Below are positions 17,263 through 26,029 of a stretch of 64,000 nt of DNA, in pieces. Both the position numbers and the translations under genes were made by a program. Positions within the stretch are counted from its first letter, which is position 1. Each line of letters begins with the position of its first letter. Source of the DNA: Planctomycetia bacterium (GTDB taxonomy: Bacteria; Planctomycetota; Planctomycetia; Pirellulales; Thermoguttaceae); contig JAUNBK010000011.1 in the NCBI GenBank assembly GCA_030527105.1, positions 1-64,000 on the forward strand. Direction: 5' to 3'. The notes under the pieces were generated by a model, which was given only the letters and a program-made list of their open reading frames with translations, ran no database searches and had not been told where the DNA came from.

Positions 17263-19236
17263 CTATTTTTTCGAGGCACTTCTTTTCGCTCCTTTTGAGC
17301 CTTTAGTCCCCGCAGCACTTTTGACTCCCGCCGCGCCCTTCATCCCCAACACACCCTTGGGTGGGACTTTGGAAAACTCGAGATTCAGCCAAATTTGCTG
17401 GTTCAGTTTCTCAAGTTTTTGGATTTCGAGCCGAGTTTCCACTTCGATCGGCAGACCCCACGCCTCGAAAAAAGGGGACAAATCCCAACCCGAGACCTGA
17501 GAGGCAACGCGAATAAACGCCTGGACTTTCGCGTCGTCGTCTGGCAAATCCAATTCGTGCTCGCGATAATATTGATGAAGCTGCGGATAAAAATCGTCGC
17601 CAAACGCCAGACGAAGCTGCCAGAACATCGCGAGCTTCATGAAAACATCGCCCTCCTCGTGATAATTCCGGTTGGGATTTTGAAAATACGCCATAATCTT
17701 CCGATGCATTCCGGCTTCATCAATGCGCGCCTTCTGCCCCAGCGCCGTTTGCATCTCGAGCGAAAAAATATTCACCGTGACTTCCACCAACCCTTGGAAT
17801 TTGTACTGCTGCACTTGGTGCATATGCCCAATTTCGTGCCACGGTCCCCAGCCGTCGTTTCGAAGCTCAGACGCGTTGAGCGCTGGTCTGGTCGCGTCGA
17901 AATGGTACGCCGTTCGATAGGCGGTTGCGTACATGTATCCATGGTCGACTTCGATGAGGTGCATCACGCATTTTGGGCGGCGGTGGGGCGGCTCCGTCGC
18001 ATCTTCCGAGAAACCAAGCAGACGCGCGTATCGATCCATCAGGAATTCAAACGTCGTTAAGAGTTCCTCTGGATTGTCCAAATGCTTGGCGACGTTCTTT
18101 TGCGAAAAAGTGAGCAAGACGTGGGGACTTGAAAGCTCGACCATCCCATAAGGATTCGGTTCGCTCAACATTTTTTCCCACTCCTTCGGGGTCGTTTTTC
18201 CCAGTTGATACAATGGAATCGAGAGCGTTTTCTCGAAGTGCAAAATGGGCGCTTTCGCTTGCTGGTGAGGTTCGTAAGGATTTTCGATATACAAAATTCC
18301 GTCTGCCGGGGCTTGGATATAATTTCTCCCCAACACCAGAGGGATTCGACAGATGTTTCCCCATTCGTACGTGCGGAGATCGTGAATCGTAAGTTGCGGG
18401 AGCGGATCGCCCGGGTTTGCTTCGACATAAACGGCAAAATCCTGTCCCTGCTCCACCGCAAAACCCGTCGGTTGGTACCGCGACCATGGGAATCCACCTT
18501 TGCGCCAGCCACACTCCGTCTCTGGGGATGGCTTCTGGAGCGCTTCAATAACCTTGCTCTCCATTGCTTTCGGGTCACGCAGCAAGGCTTCCGCCAGAGC
18601 AATCTCCTGCAAAATTTCGGGGCGCGACGCGGAATCTTTCATCTTCGCCAATTGCGCACGCAGTTTGGTGGGAATTTTCCCCTTCTTGTCTCTTTTGAGA
18701 GCCGAGAAGGATCGGTCGGCAAAAAGCTCATCGATGTTTTGCAATTCTTTGTCTCGACGATAAAAAACCAACTCCGCCGCACTCCCGAATCCGCCCACAC
18801 CCTTGAGCACGTCCAACCGCAGCGCGCTGCATGGTTCGGAATCCATAGAGATAAATTTCGGATCTCTTGAATGCGCGAGAACTCCATGCTGCGCCAGCTT
18901 CCACTTGCTTTTGGGTTCCTTTTTCACCCACAGTTTGTACTCGAGAATCGTCCCATTGTGTCCATCTGGACGCGGCAAATAAAGGATTTTGTCGAGCGTC
19001 TCTTTTTGTCGAAACGTGACAACAACCTGGTACGGGTATTGCTCTGCGGCGCCCCAACGCGAGTGCCAATGCGTCTCGGGGTTGTTGTCGAACGCCTTTT
19101 GAATCTCTCCGCCAGGTTGAAAACTACTACACACGGCAGAGAATTCCGAAGTTGGGACTCGAAGATCCTCCTGTCCGACACACGACATCGCAAACAACGC
19201 GACAAACGAAAACAAAAACGCCGGGAAAGCACGCAT
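17263..19236 (-). CDS. Secreted M60-family zinc protease with F5/8-type carbohydrate-binding domain
   Basis: A 657-residue exported protein. The signal segment MRAFPAFLFSFVALFAMSC may be a lipoprotein signal (Cys at 19, imperfect lipobox). Residues about 30-160 look like a discoidin/F5-8 type C domain (NPETHWHSRW, YPYQVVVTF). The catalytic M60 domain (enhancin/mucinase type) holds H467EIGH471MHQ with the downstream glutamate in LVEVTVNIF. Such enzymes cleave mucin-like glycoproteins, which would suit a gut or sediment organism meeting glycosylated host or matrix proteins. The C-terminus is low-complexity, Ala/Gly/Lys-rich. It has its own promoter at 19341-19369. Confidence 0.88.
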   Translation of the reverse strand: MRAFPAFLFSFVALFAMSCVGQEDLRVPTSEFSAVCSSFQPGGEIQKAFDNNPETHWHSRWGAAEQYPYQVVVTFRQKETLDKILYLPRPDGHNGTILEYKLWVKKEPKSKWKLAQHGVLAHSRDPKFISMDSEPCSALRLDVLKGVGGFGSAAELVFYRRDKELQNIDELFADRSFSALKRDKKGKIPTKLRAQLAKMKDSASRPEILQEIALAEALLRDPKAMESKVIEALQKPSPETECGWRKGGFPWSRYQPTGFAVEQGQDFAVYVEANPGDPLPQLTIHDLRTYEWGNICRIPLVLGRNYIQAPADGILYIENPYEPHQQAKAPILHFEKTLSIPLYQLGKTTPKEWEKMLSEPNPYGMVELSSPHVLLTFSQKNVAKHLDNPEELLTTFEFLMDRYARLLGFSEDATEPPHRRPKCVMHLIEVDHGYMYATAYRTAYHFDATRPALNASELRNDGWGPWHEIGHMHQVQQYKFQGLVEVTVNIFSLEMQTALGQKARIDEAGMHRKIMAYFQNPNRNYHEEGDVFMKLAMFWQLRLAFGDDFYPQLHQYYREHELDLPDDDAKVQAFIRVASQVSGWDLSPFFEAWGLPIEVETRLEIQKLEKLNQQIWLNLEFSKVPPKGVLGMKGAAGVKSAAGTKGSKGAKRSASKK

Positions 19237-19340
19237 TATAAAACCTCTTGATTTCCAAAAAACGGAGGATACCTATATTGTGGACGCAAAACCACACTCC
19301 CCACCCAAAAGCTCGAGAGGGGGACTCCACTCGTCCGTTC

Positions 19341-19369
19341 ATTATACGAGATTGCGTGATTCTTGTCAA
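19341..19369 (-). promoter_or_regulatory. Promoter of the M60 protease gene
   Basis: Minus strand TTGACA, 17-bp spacer, TATAAT, a near-consensus sigma-70 promoter about 100 bp before the start. Confidence 0.8.
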
Positions 19370-19377
19370 GCATATCT

Positions 19378-19424
19378 GCACTTCGTTCTCGGCTCGAACA
19401 AGTTAGCTACCAAAATTTGATGGC
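19378..19424 (-). repeat. Second dispersed repeat family, copy 2 (partial)
   Basis: Contains the reverse of AGCCGAGAACGAAG and the CCAAAATTTGATGG block shared with 1846-1925 and 62934-63000. Confidence 0.5.
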
Positions 19425-19475
19425 ACTTCTTAAGATTTAAGACACGATGACCAACTTGCAAAAAAGTGAGTATCC

Positions 19476-19520
19476 ACGGCGCGTCAGCTCCGTCGGCGGA
19501 CGAAACCGAAAATTTCAACC
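19476..19520 (+). repeat. Dispersed repeat, partial copy (right half, orientation B)
   Basis: Keeps the core and right arm only (CTCCGTCGGCGGACG, ACCGAAAATTTCAAC), with a single ATG-distal base pattern like the full copies. It lies 30 bp upstream of the next promoter. Confidence 0.6.
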
Positions 19521-19547
19521 AAAATTCTCTTTTTTGGGAAATTTTCC

Positions 19548-19575
19548 TTGACTCCGCAAACAATTCGTGTACAAT
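19548..19575 (+). promoter_or_regulatory. Promoter of the 1050-residue PEP-CTERM gene
   Basis: TTGACT, 16-bp spacer, TACAAT; predicted leader about 55 nt to the ATG at 19638. Confidence 0.75.
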
Positions 19576-19637
19576 GTTGGGATGTTGGGGTTTTGTGTTG
19601 CGTCCCAATTTGGTGAAAAATAATCAGGAGCATTCTC

Positions 19638-22600
19638 ATGGAAATTTACCCTGCAAGCACTCATTTCTGGAAGTCGGCGCGAAATTGTTGGCTTTTCGCG
19701 TGCGTTTTGTTTTGCGTCGGGCTGCCGTCCCTTTGGGCAAATCCCGTCTCACTCCCCTATAGCACGGACTTCTCTTCCTCGGACTCCAATTGGACTTACA
19801 CAAACTTGGAGGTCTCTAACGGCGTCCTCAAACGAACGACCACAAACACCGCCGCGACCGCGCTCGCGAGCGTCGACACGGGCGTTTCATCCATGACGAC
19901 CACGGTCAAAATTGATCTTAATAACGATGTGAGCATAAATCCCTCAGTGCTTTCCTGTTTTACGGACAGCTCGACTTTCTACATGTACCGAGTTTCTGAC
20001 TATCAGATTCCAGACGGGACACAGATGTACGTATTCCACGGAAGCGGTAACAGTCTGCTCATTAGTCACCCTGATCTCAACTTCACCCACTCCGACACCG
20101 TGTACCTTCGTCTCTCTAACGCCCAAGTCGGGGATCAGATGTATCTCATCGGCGAGGCGTCCAAAACGGCAGACTTCAGCACGATTTTCGATCGAACCAA
20201 GGTCGCCACAACCCATCTTCTCACGGGGACGAGCGCGGGGGTGAGAACCCAAGTCCCGAATTCGACCTGCACGTTTGACGACTTCAGCGCGACGAAATCT
20301 TACATTTGGACCAACGCATCTGGGGGCGACTGGGGAAAAACCACCAACTGGAGTGCAGGAGAGGCGCCCAACGCGGCGGGAGCCGTGGTAGATTTTAGTG
20401 CCGTCTCGCCAAGCGATCCCCCCACCGTCTCACTCTCTGGGACGCAAACCGTCGGGAGAATCATCTTCGGTGCGTGGACAGGCTCTGCGGATTGGACGCT
20501 TTCGGGCGGAACGTTGAATCTCCAAACCGACATTGAAGGCGGGAGCGCGTCGATCTATGTTGAGTCCGGCTCGTCGGTCACTTTTGGCTCCGCCCTCTCC
20601 ACCACGAACGGCAACAACGTCGTCATTTCGGGCGGGGGAAGTGTCTCTATTGCCGATGCGTCGGGACTCTCGGGCGACTTGTACGTCAATGATTCCACCT
20701 TGAAAATCACTGCTTCAAACGCAATTGGTTCTTCCGACGACCGCGGCACGATTTATCTCGAAGACAGCGCGATTCGATCTGAGGGCAGCACTCAGCGAGA
20801 AGTCTCCAACGCCGTCGTCGTCTCAGGAGACTGCACCTTTCACTCCCAAGGACTCACCTTCAGCGGCGCAATCTCGGGCGATGCAGACAGCATCATCAGG
20901 AGCACTGGCGGGTGGCAAATGCAGCTTCGCGGCGACAATTCCGCCTACCACGGGGATTGGGATATTCAAGCGGATTATCTCGGCATCTTCTCCGCCAACT
21001 CCCTCGGCTCCGGCACAATTCACTACAACGGCGGAGGAATCATTCAAAATTACGCCAACGCCTCGATCGACAACAATATCGTCCTCGAAAAAGATATCCT
21101 CTATTTTACGGGCGGTGGGAGTGAAGTCACGCTCAACGGCACGCTCTCAGGCACTGCCAACGTGAATTTGCGCTCGAATCAATACAGAGCGACGACCACG
21201 ACCAATTTGCGTGGCGACGCGAAGGGATTCTCCGGCAACTGGACGATCAATAATGCAGTATCCAAAGGTGACCAAGCAGGGTCCGCGCTTATCGTATCGA
21301 CGGACAACGCGTCGAACGTCAAAGTGGATGGCGCAGACTCGCGCTTCGGGTCGGGAACCATCTCACTCGGCAACGGAGTATTGCAGGCAAGCGCGGCGAG
21401 CACCTATATCCACAGTAATATCAACTTCCTCAGTTCGTCAGGAACCAACGCACTCTCGTTCGATGGCAAGGTTCTCACACTCACGGGGAATTTGACGGGG
21501 TCGGTGGACATTGTTATCGAGAACACGACGGCACCCAGCGCAACCTCCAGCAGACTCAGGGTGTTGGACGGCGACAATTCCAAATTCAGCGGAGATTGGC
21601 GCCTCACGAACACATTCCTTGTCACGAACGCCGGAACCAAAGACAAAGCGTTTGGCACGGGCGACATTTATCTCAACGGTGGCTCGGGACTCGTCGCCTG
21701 GGCGTCAAACTCCACTGCCTCCACTCGTGTTTTTTCTGGCGATGCGGTCGTTTATAACAATATCATTGTCTCAGGAACCAACTACTTCACGAGCGATGGA
21801 GATACGCTCGACTCCCAGAACGTGAATCGGCAGATGCTCCTCTACGGCAACATTTCTGGTGACGAGAACGCGCTTATTATTCGCACCGGGGGTGGGTACA
21901 AATGGAGAATTTATGGAAATAATTCTCAATATCAAGGCGATTGGTACATCCAAAGCGATTATCTCGAAACGAACAACACCGCATCAACGACAGAGAACGA
22001 CGCAGCCAACCATGTCGACGCACGTTTCGGCTCCGGCACAATCTATTTCGCCACCAACTGCGGTATCCAAGGCAACAACGGTTCTGTCGTCAACAACGAT
22101 TTGGTCATCAATTCCGGTGTAATCGGCTGCGTTCGAAATGGCTCCTTCACCTTCAACGGAGACGTGACGGTGGATGGAACTTTCCGAAACAGCCATACCA
22201 CTAATTTCACGCACTCTTTCGGCGGGACGTTAGAAGGAACCGGGACGCTGGAGCTCACTGCCAAAATGCTCGCAGGTTCCCACCTTGCCCCTGGCTCCGT
22301 CGGAACAACGAACTATTTGGGCGAGGGTGCGACGGACTCGCCCGTCGCAACTCTCACGTTTTCGCGCGGCTTGGAGTTCGAGCCTGGCGCAATGATCGAC
22401 CTCGATTTCGCGTCGCTCGCAGATTACGATAGCGTTGTGGTTTCGGCATCAGCATACTCCAACGAGGTTGATTTCTCGGGCGTCACGGTCTGGCTCAATT
22501 TCCTCGACTCGTTCGACGCGACAGGTTTGGTGCAAGGCGACACGTTCGACCTCGTGAGTGGCATTGATATGAAGGACGGCGTTTTGCCCACGCTTTCATA

Positions 22601-22790
22601 CGATTTCGCGGCATTGGTCGACGCTTACAAAGGCGCCCAATTCTCACTCATCTCCGACGGAGACGCGCTCCAACTTCTGGCAACCGTCGATCCTGCCGCA
22701 GTGCCCGAACCCGCAACGTGGGTACTTTTGCTCGTTGGAGCCTGTTGCTTCTGGTGGAAGGCACGACGCTTTTCTCCTGCCCGAGGTTGA
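19638..22790 (+). CDS. Large autotransporter-like PEP-CTERM surface protein
   Basis: A 1050-residue exported protein. The N-terminus has a signal segment (CWLFACVLFCVGLPSLWA). The body is Ser/Thr/Gly/Asn-rich with repeated beta-helix-like units: GDYLGIFSANSLGSGTI-type and RFGSGTI strings recur, as do passenger-like repeats such as FSGDWRLTN and FSGNWTIN. The C-terminal tail VPEPATWVLLLVGACCFWW followed by KARR is a canonical PEP-CTERM signal: motif, hydrophobic helix, basic end. The exosortase at 53473 is the likely processing enzyme. The DNA is monocistronic with its own promoter and a hairpin just past the stop. Its composition and tail match the pseudogene at 659-1800. Confidence 0.9.
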   Translation: MEIYPASTHFWKSARNCWLFACVLFCVGLPSLWANPVSLPYSTDFSSSDSNWTYTNLEVSNGVLKRTTTNTAATALASVDTGVSSMTTTVKIDLNNDVSINPSVLSCFTDSSTFYMYRVSDYQIPDGTQMYVFHGSGNSLLISHPDLNFTHSDTVYLRLSNAQVGDQMYLIGEASKTADFSTIFDRTKVATTHLLTGTSAGVRTQVPNSTCTFDDFSATKSYIWTNASGGDWGKTTNWSAGEAPNAAGAVVDFSAVSPSDPPTVSLSGTQTVGRIIFGAWTGSADWTLSGGTLNLQTDIEGGSASIYVESGSSVTFGSALSTTNGNNVVISGGGSVSIADASGLSGDLYVNDSTLKITASNAIGSSDDRGTIYLEDSAIRSEGSTQREVSNAVVVSGDCTFHSQGLTFSGAISGDADSIIRSTGGWQMQLRGDNSAYHGDWDIQADYLGIFSANSLGSGTIHYNGGGIIQNYANASIDNNIVLEKDILYFTGGGSEVTLNGTLSGTANVNLRSNQYRATTTTNLRGDAKGFSGNWTINNAVSKGDQAGSALIVSTDNASNVKVDGADSRFGSGTISLGNGVLQASAASTYIHSNINFLSSSGTNALSFDGKVLTLTGNLTGSVDIVIENTTAPSATSSRLRVLDGDNSKFSGDWRLTNTFLVTNAGTKDKAFGTGDIYLNGGSGLVAWASNSTASTRVFSGDAVVYNNIIVSGTNYFTSDGDTLDSQNVNRQMLLYGNISGDENALIIRTGGGYKWRIYGNNSQYQGDWYIQSDYLETNNTASTTENDAANHVDARFGSGTIYFATNCGIQGNNGSVVNNDLVINSGVIGCVRNGSFTFNGDVTVDGTFRNSHTTNFTHSFGGTLEGTGTLELTAKMLAGSHLAPGSVGTTNYLGEGATDSPVATLTFSRGLEFEPGAMIDLDFASLADYDSVVVSASAYSNEVDFSGVTVWLNFLDSFDATGLVQGDTFDLVSGIDMKDGVLPTLSYDFAALVDAYKGAQFSLISDGDALQLLATVDPAAVPEPATWVLLLVGACCFWWKARRFSPARG

Positions 22791-22815
22791 TTTTGTTCCA
22801 TGTTGATGTTTTTTC

Positions 22816-22849
22816 TCCTCTCCTCCGCTTCAAAATACGAAGGAGAGGA
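22816..22849 (+). other. Hairpin after the PEP-CTERM gene
   Basis: Arms TCCTCTCCTCCG and CGAAGGAGAGGA pair with one mismatch around a 10-nt loop, 25 bp after the stop. The following bases are A/T mixed rather than a T-run, so termination strength is uncertain. Confidence 0.5.
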
Positions 22850-22890
22850 AAATTTCATCCAGAATCGTGGCTCAAAATGGATTATTCGTC

Positions 22891-22918
22891 TTGACAAAAA
22901 AAATAGAATTGTTACAAT
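22891..22918 (+). promoter_or_regulatory. Promoter of the dksA-like gene
   Basis: TTGACA, 16-bp spacer, TACAAT. The leader to the ATG at 23159 would be about 235 nt and includes a complete dispersed repeat. Confidence 0.8.
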
Positions 22919-23031
22919 AGGCTAACGATTTTGCTCTGCTCCGTAGGTGGGCGGGACGCAGTCGTTTTTCGGACTGTCCGTGGCGTTATGTGTGGCGTTA
23001 TGTAGGTCGTTTTTTTAAGTGCCAAGGCTAT

Positions 23032-23137
23032 TATAATACTTCGCGTTGAAATTTCCGGTTCCGTCCGCCGTTGGAGCTACGCACCTCGGCTCGCAAAACG
23101 TCGCGAAAAACGGAATTTTAAAGGAGAACGAGTATAT
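23032..23137 (+). repeat. Dispersed repeat, full copy in the dksA-like leader (orientation A)
   Basis: Full 106-bp copy, TATAATACTTCGCG to GAACGAGTATAT. It ends 22 bp before the dksA-like start codon and would be transcribed as part of its 5' leader, where the inverted arms can fold. Confidence 0.9.
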
Positions 23138-23158
23138 CAAATTTGACAGGATGGAATA

Positions 23159-23527
23159 ATGAGTAGTAACGATTTTCAAATTTACAAAGAACGACTCTTG
23201 ATCATGCGGGCGCGCTTGCGAGGCGACGTGACGCAAATGGCGGATACCGCATTGAGGCAAAATCGCAACGAGTCGGAGCTTTCCTCCATGCCAATCCATA
23301 TGGCAGACGTCGGATCCGACAATTTCGAACGCGAATTCACGCTCCAGCTTATGCAGTCGGGACACGCGACGCTTCAGCAGATCAACAACGCCCTGCGGCG
23401 TATTGAAGACGGAACGTACGACGTTTGCGAGGTCTGCGGTGCGAAAATCCCCAAAAAAAGACTCCAAGCTGTGCCGTATACGTCGATGTGCGTCAAGTGC
23501 GCGGAGAAAGAAGAAGACGTTTTCTAA
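23159..23527 (+). CDS. DksA/TraR-family zinc-finger regulator
   Basis: A 122-residue protein with an N-terminal coiled-coil hairpin (roughly residues 1-80, DFQIYKERLLIMRARLRGDV) and a C4 zinc finger CEVCGAKIPKKRL...MCVKC. IEDGTYDVCEVCG is the standard DksA/TraR family entry into the finger. Family members enter the RNA polymerase secondary channel and modulate promoters, often with ppGpp. The acidic coiled-coil tip typical of DksA cannot be judged by eye. Ribosome site AGGATGGAATA. It is probably co-transcribed with lspA 140 bp downstream, an arrangement seen in other planctomycetes. Confidence 0.9.
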   Translation: MSSNDFQIYKERLLIMRARLRGDVTQMADTALRQNRNESELSSMPIHMADVGSDNFEREFTLQLMQSGHATLQQINNALRRIEDGTYDVCEVCGAKIPKKRLQAVPYTSMCVKCAEKEEDVF

Positions 23528-23668
23528 CCCCGTTCGATTTTCTCGTTTTTGCCAACCTGCGCTCGTCGAGAGTCCCCCCTCTCCTGGCGTGGGTGTGGCG
23601 GAGCGTCCGTTTGCGTCGCGAGAACATCATTGAAATAGCCCGTTGAGATAGAGTTGAGATAGCCAAAA

Positions 23669-24214
23669 ATGCCAACAAAAGAGAGACCCCGCGCGTGGGC
23701 AATGCTTGCGCTTTTTGTCGTCGTTGCCGCAGTCGGAACGTGGGCAGACTTACTCACGAAAAAGTATGCGTTTGACACCGTCGGTCTGCCCGGAGAACGG
23801 ATTCCGCTCTGGGTGATCGACGGCGTTTTCGGCGTCCAAACGAGCCTAAACGAGGGCGCTCTCTTCGGAATGGGGCAAGGTTGGACGTTTCTTTTCGCCG
23901 CGTTCTCCATTCTGGCGCTCCTCTTTATCTTCTTCTGCCTACTCTGTGGAAGACATTGGAGAACCAGCTTCTGGAGCTTTGTTTTGGGGCTTATCTCAGC
24001 AGGAATTCTCGGGAATCTTTACGACCGCCTCGGGCTGCACGGAATCCTCTGCGGGAGCGAACCCGTTTATGCCGTGCGCGATTGGATTCTCGTCATGATT
24101 GGTGATTATCATTGGCCGAATTTCAATCTCGCCGACGCTTTTATCGTCACGGGAACAATTCTTATCATGATTGCGGTTCTTTTTCAAAAGGGAGACGCGG
24201 GACAAACACACTGA
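23669..24214 (+). CDS. lspA: Lipoprotein signal peptidase (signal peptidase II)
   Basis: A 181-residue integral membrane aspartyl protease that cleaves prolipoproteins after lipidation. Family motifs are in order: TWADLLTKKY in the first helix region, SLNEGALFGMGQG, GILGNLYDRL with the first catalytic Asp, and VRDWI followed by WPNFNLADAFI with the second catalytic Asp. Four membrane segments are visible. Its 3' end overlaps by 50 bp with the convergent nucleoside phosphorylase gene. Confidence 0.95.
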   Translation: MPTKERPRAWAMLALFVVVAAVGTWADLLTKKYAFDTVGLPGERIPLWVIDGVFGVQTSLNEGALFGMGQGWTFLFAAFSILALLFIFFCLLCGRHWRTSFWSFVLGLISAGILGNLYDRLGLHGILCGSEPVYAVRDWILVMIGDYHWPNFNLADAFIVTGTILIMIAVLFQKGDAGQTH

Positions 24215-24992
24215 GTGGGAAATTCAAAACAAACTCGATCGTGTCCGCCAAAGCAACCGCGCACTCGATCGCGTTTTGGCGCAGTTGGAATAGTTCCTTC
24301 ACGCTCCCCGGTCGGCGCCAGATGAGGGACATTGTCGCGCCCAGCTGCGCGGATTTCGTTTTTTGTGCCAGAAGCGTTTTAATGTCGTTCGGAATCCGAT
24401 CCTCCGCCGTGTCGCTTATCGCACGGAGTGAGAGGAAAGGGAGATTGAGTTCTTTGCACACCTCCGCCGTCGCGAAAGTCTCCATGTCCACGCCCCTCGC
24501 TCCCGTCTGCGCGTATAAATCCGCCTTCTCGCGCGGAGTGCAAACCAAATTGGACGACGTGAGAAGCGCTCCCTCCAATTGCGCGCGGGCACGAAACTCC
24601 TGCGGCAAAAGATCTTTCGTTACGCGCCACGAAATAGGGATTCTTCTTTCGCCAGAGAGAACCTCCGCAGGACAAAATATGTCTCCAATCCTCCACCCAG
24701 GCGCAAGCGCTCCCGCGAGACCTGCCGAGATGACGCAACGTGGACGATGCGCGCGACACGCACCAAACGCAGCGCGCGCCGCGTTCTCGTATCCGGTCCC
24801 GCTTCGGACGACAATCACGGGGACGTGGTTCAGCTCCCCGTGCAACAGTTGGAATCCATTGGCAAGGACGCGAGATGTGTTGCGCAAACGATCTTCGAGG
24901 TAGCCCGACTCGATCTCAAGGGCGTAAAAAATCAGCACGGGGGCTTCGGACGACTCGGGTGCGCCCGCAGGTTTTTCGGCAGCATGATTCAT
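24165..24992 (-). CDS. Nucleoside phosphorylase/MTA-SAH nucleosidase-like protein
   Basis: A 275-residue PNP_UDP_1 superfamily enzyme. VLIFYALEIES, IVVRSGTGYENAARA (phosphate/ribose loop), CVISAGLAGALAPGWRIGD and ARGVDMETFATAEVC (ribose-binding Met-Glu) are recognisable, plus SDTAED with the catalytic Asp. Located behind mtnA it probably removes adenine from methylthioadenosine or a related nucleoside, by phosphorolysis or hydrolysis. The ATG 24992 is one base after the epimerase TAG, which supports it over the open frame to 25016. The 3' end overlaps lspA head-on. Confidence 0.85.
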   Translation of the reverse strand: MNHAAEKPAGAPESSEAPVLIFYALEIESGYLEDRLRNTSRVLANGFQLLHGELNHVPVIVVRSGTGYENAARAAFGACRAHRPRCVISAGLAGALAPGWRIGDIFCPAEVLSGERRIPISWRVTKDLLPQEFRARAQLEGALLTSSNLVCTPREKADLYAQTGARGVDMETFATAEVCKELNLPFLSLRAISDTAEDRIPNDIKTLLAQKTKSAQLGATMSLIWRRPGSVKELFQLRQNAIECAVALADTIEFVLNFPLSVFVPRLPFEKEPQS

Positions 24993-24993
24993 T

Positions 24994-26028
24994 CTACTCT
25001 CCCGAAAGCGTCGCAAGCGAGCGAACCCACGAACGATTTTCGAGATACCAAGCGATAGTTCGCTTCAAGCCCTCCTCGAACGCGACGTTCGGCACCCAGC
25101 CCAATACGGAGCGCGCACGCGAAATGTCCGCCTGAGTGCTCTCCATGTCGGCAGGATGGCTCGGGTGGTACTCTACTTGAGGCGCTTTCCCCAAATGGTC
25201 GGCGATAATACGTATCATATCCCGAACGGAACTGGGCGCGCCGCCCCCGAGATTGAACGTGCCCAATCCGACTTTCTTCAACGAGCAAAAGACGCCGCGC
25301 GCAATGTCGTCAATATACGTGAAATCTCGCACTTGGCGCCCGTCGCCATACAAACGGAGAGGCTTCTCCTCCGCAATAGCGTGAACGAATCGCAAGACGC
25401 TCATGTCTGGTCGCCCCGCAGGACCATACACCGTGAAAAACCGGAGGATCGACACGTCCAAGCCATGCAGATGATGATAGGCGTACGCCAATCCTTCTCC
25501 CGCGATTTTGCTTGCCGCATAGGGGGAGCACGGCGTTTGTGTGGGCAAATCCTCGCTCAAAATCGGCACGGAAGTCTCGCCATAAACGCTGGAGGAAGAC
25601 GCCAACACGCATTTGGGGATACTGCGGACGCGACACAATTCGAGGAGATTGAGCGTGCCGATGCAATTGGTCTCGATATACGTCCAAGGATTTTCGACGG
25701 AATACCTCACTCCCGCGCGTGCCGCGAGATGAATGATTGCCTCAAAACGAGGAGACGAAAGCGCGTTCCATGCCGCGAGAATCTCTTCGCGTCGTGAAAT
25801 GTCCACCTTCATAAATCGAAAATTGGGGAACTCTTGCAGACGCTCGAGCCGCCATTGCTTGAGCGCGGCGGCGTATGCGTCGTTGAGATTGTCCCACCCA
25901 ACGACTTGGGCGCCACTTTCGAGCAACATGCGCGTCGTGTTGGCACCAATAAAACCAGCGCAGCCCGTCAGAAGAAACGCGCGCGGCGCTGGTGTCAGGT
26001 CGTTCATTGCGTTTTCGCGGGGAATCAT
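24994..26028 (-). CDS. NAD-dependent nucleotide-sugar epimerase (UDP-glucuronate 4-epimerase-like)
   Basis: A 344-residue extended SDR. The NAD-binding GCAGFIG (TGxxGxxG form) is near residue 22. The catalytic Y-x3-K is YAASK in CSPYAASKIAGEGLAY with the Ser in SSSSVYGE. RFFTVYGPAGRPDM and RDFTYIDDIARGV are typical of UDP-glucuronate/UDP-galacturonate epimerases. It should convert UDP-sugars used in the envelope glycans. It is set in an operon with mtnA upstream (TAG, one base, ATG) and the phosphorylase downstream (same spacing), so all three are coupled although their pathways differ. Confidence 0.9.
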   Translation of the reverse strand: MIPRENAMNDLTPAPRAFLLTGCAGFIGANTTRMLLESGAQVVGWDNLNDAYAAALKQWRLERLQEFPNFRFMKVDISRREEILAAWNALSSPRFEAIIHLAARAGVRYSVENPWTYIETNCIGTLNLLELCRVRSIPKCVLASSSSVYGETSVPILSEDLPTQTPCSPYAASKIAGEGLAYAYHHLHGLDVSILRFFTVYGPAGRPDMSVLRFVHAIAEEKPLRLYGDGRQVRDFTYIDDIARGVFCSLKKVGLGTFNLGGGAPSSVRDMIRIIADHLGKAPQVEYHPSHPADMESTQADISRARSVLGWVPNVAFEEGLKRTIAWYLENRSWVRSLATLSGE

Positions 26029-26029
26029 T

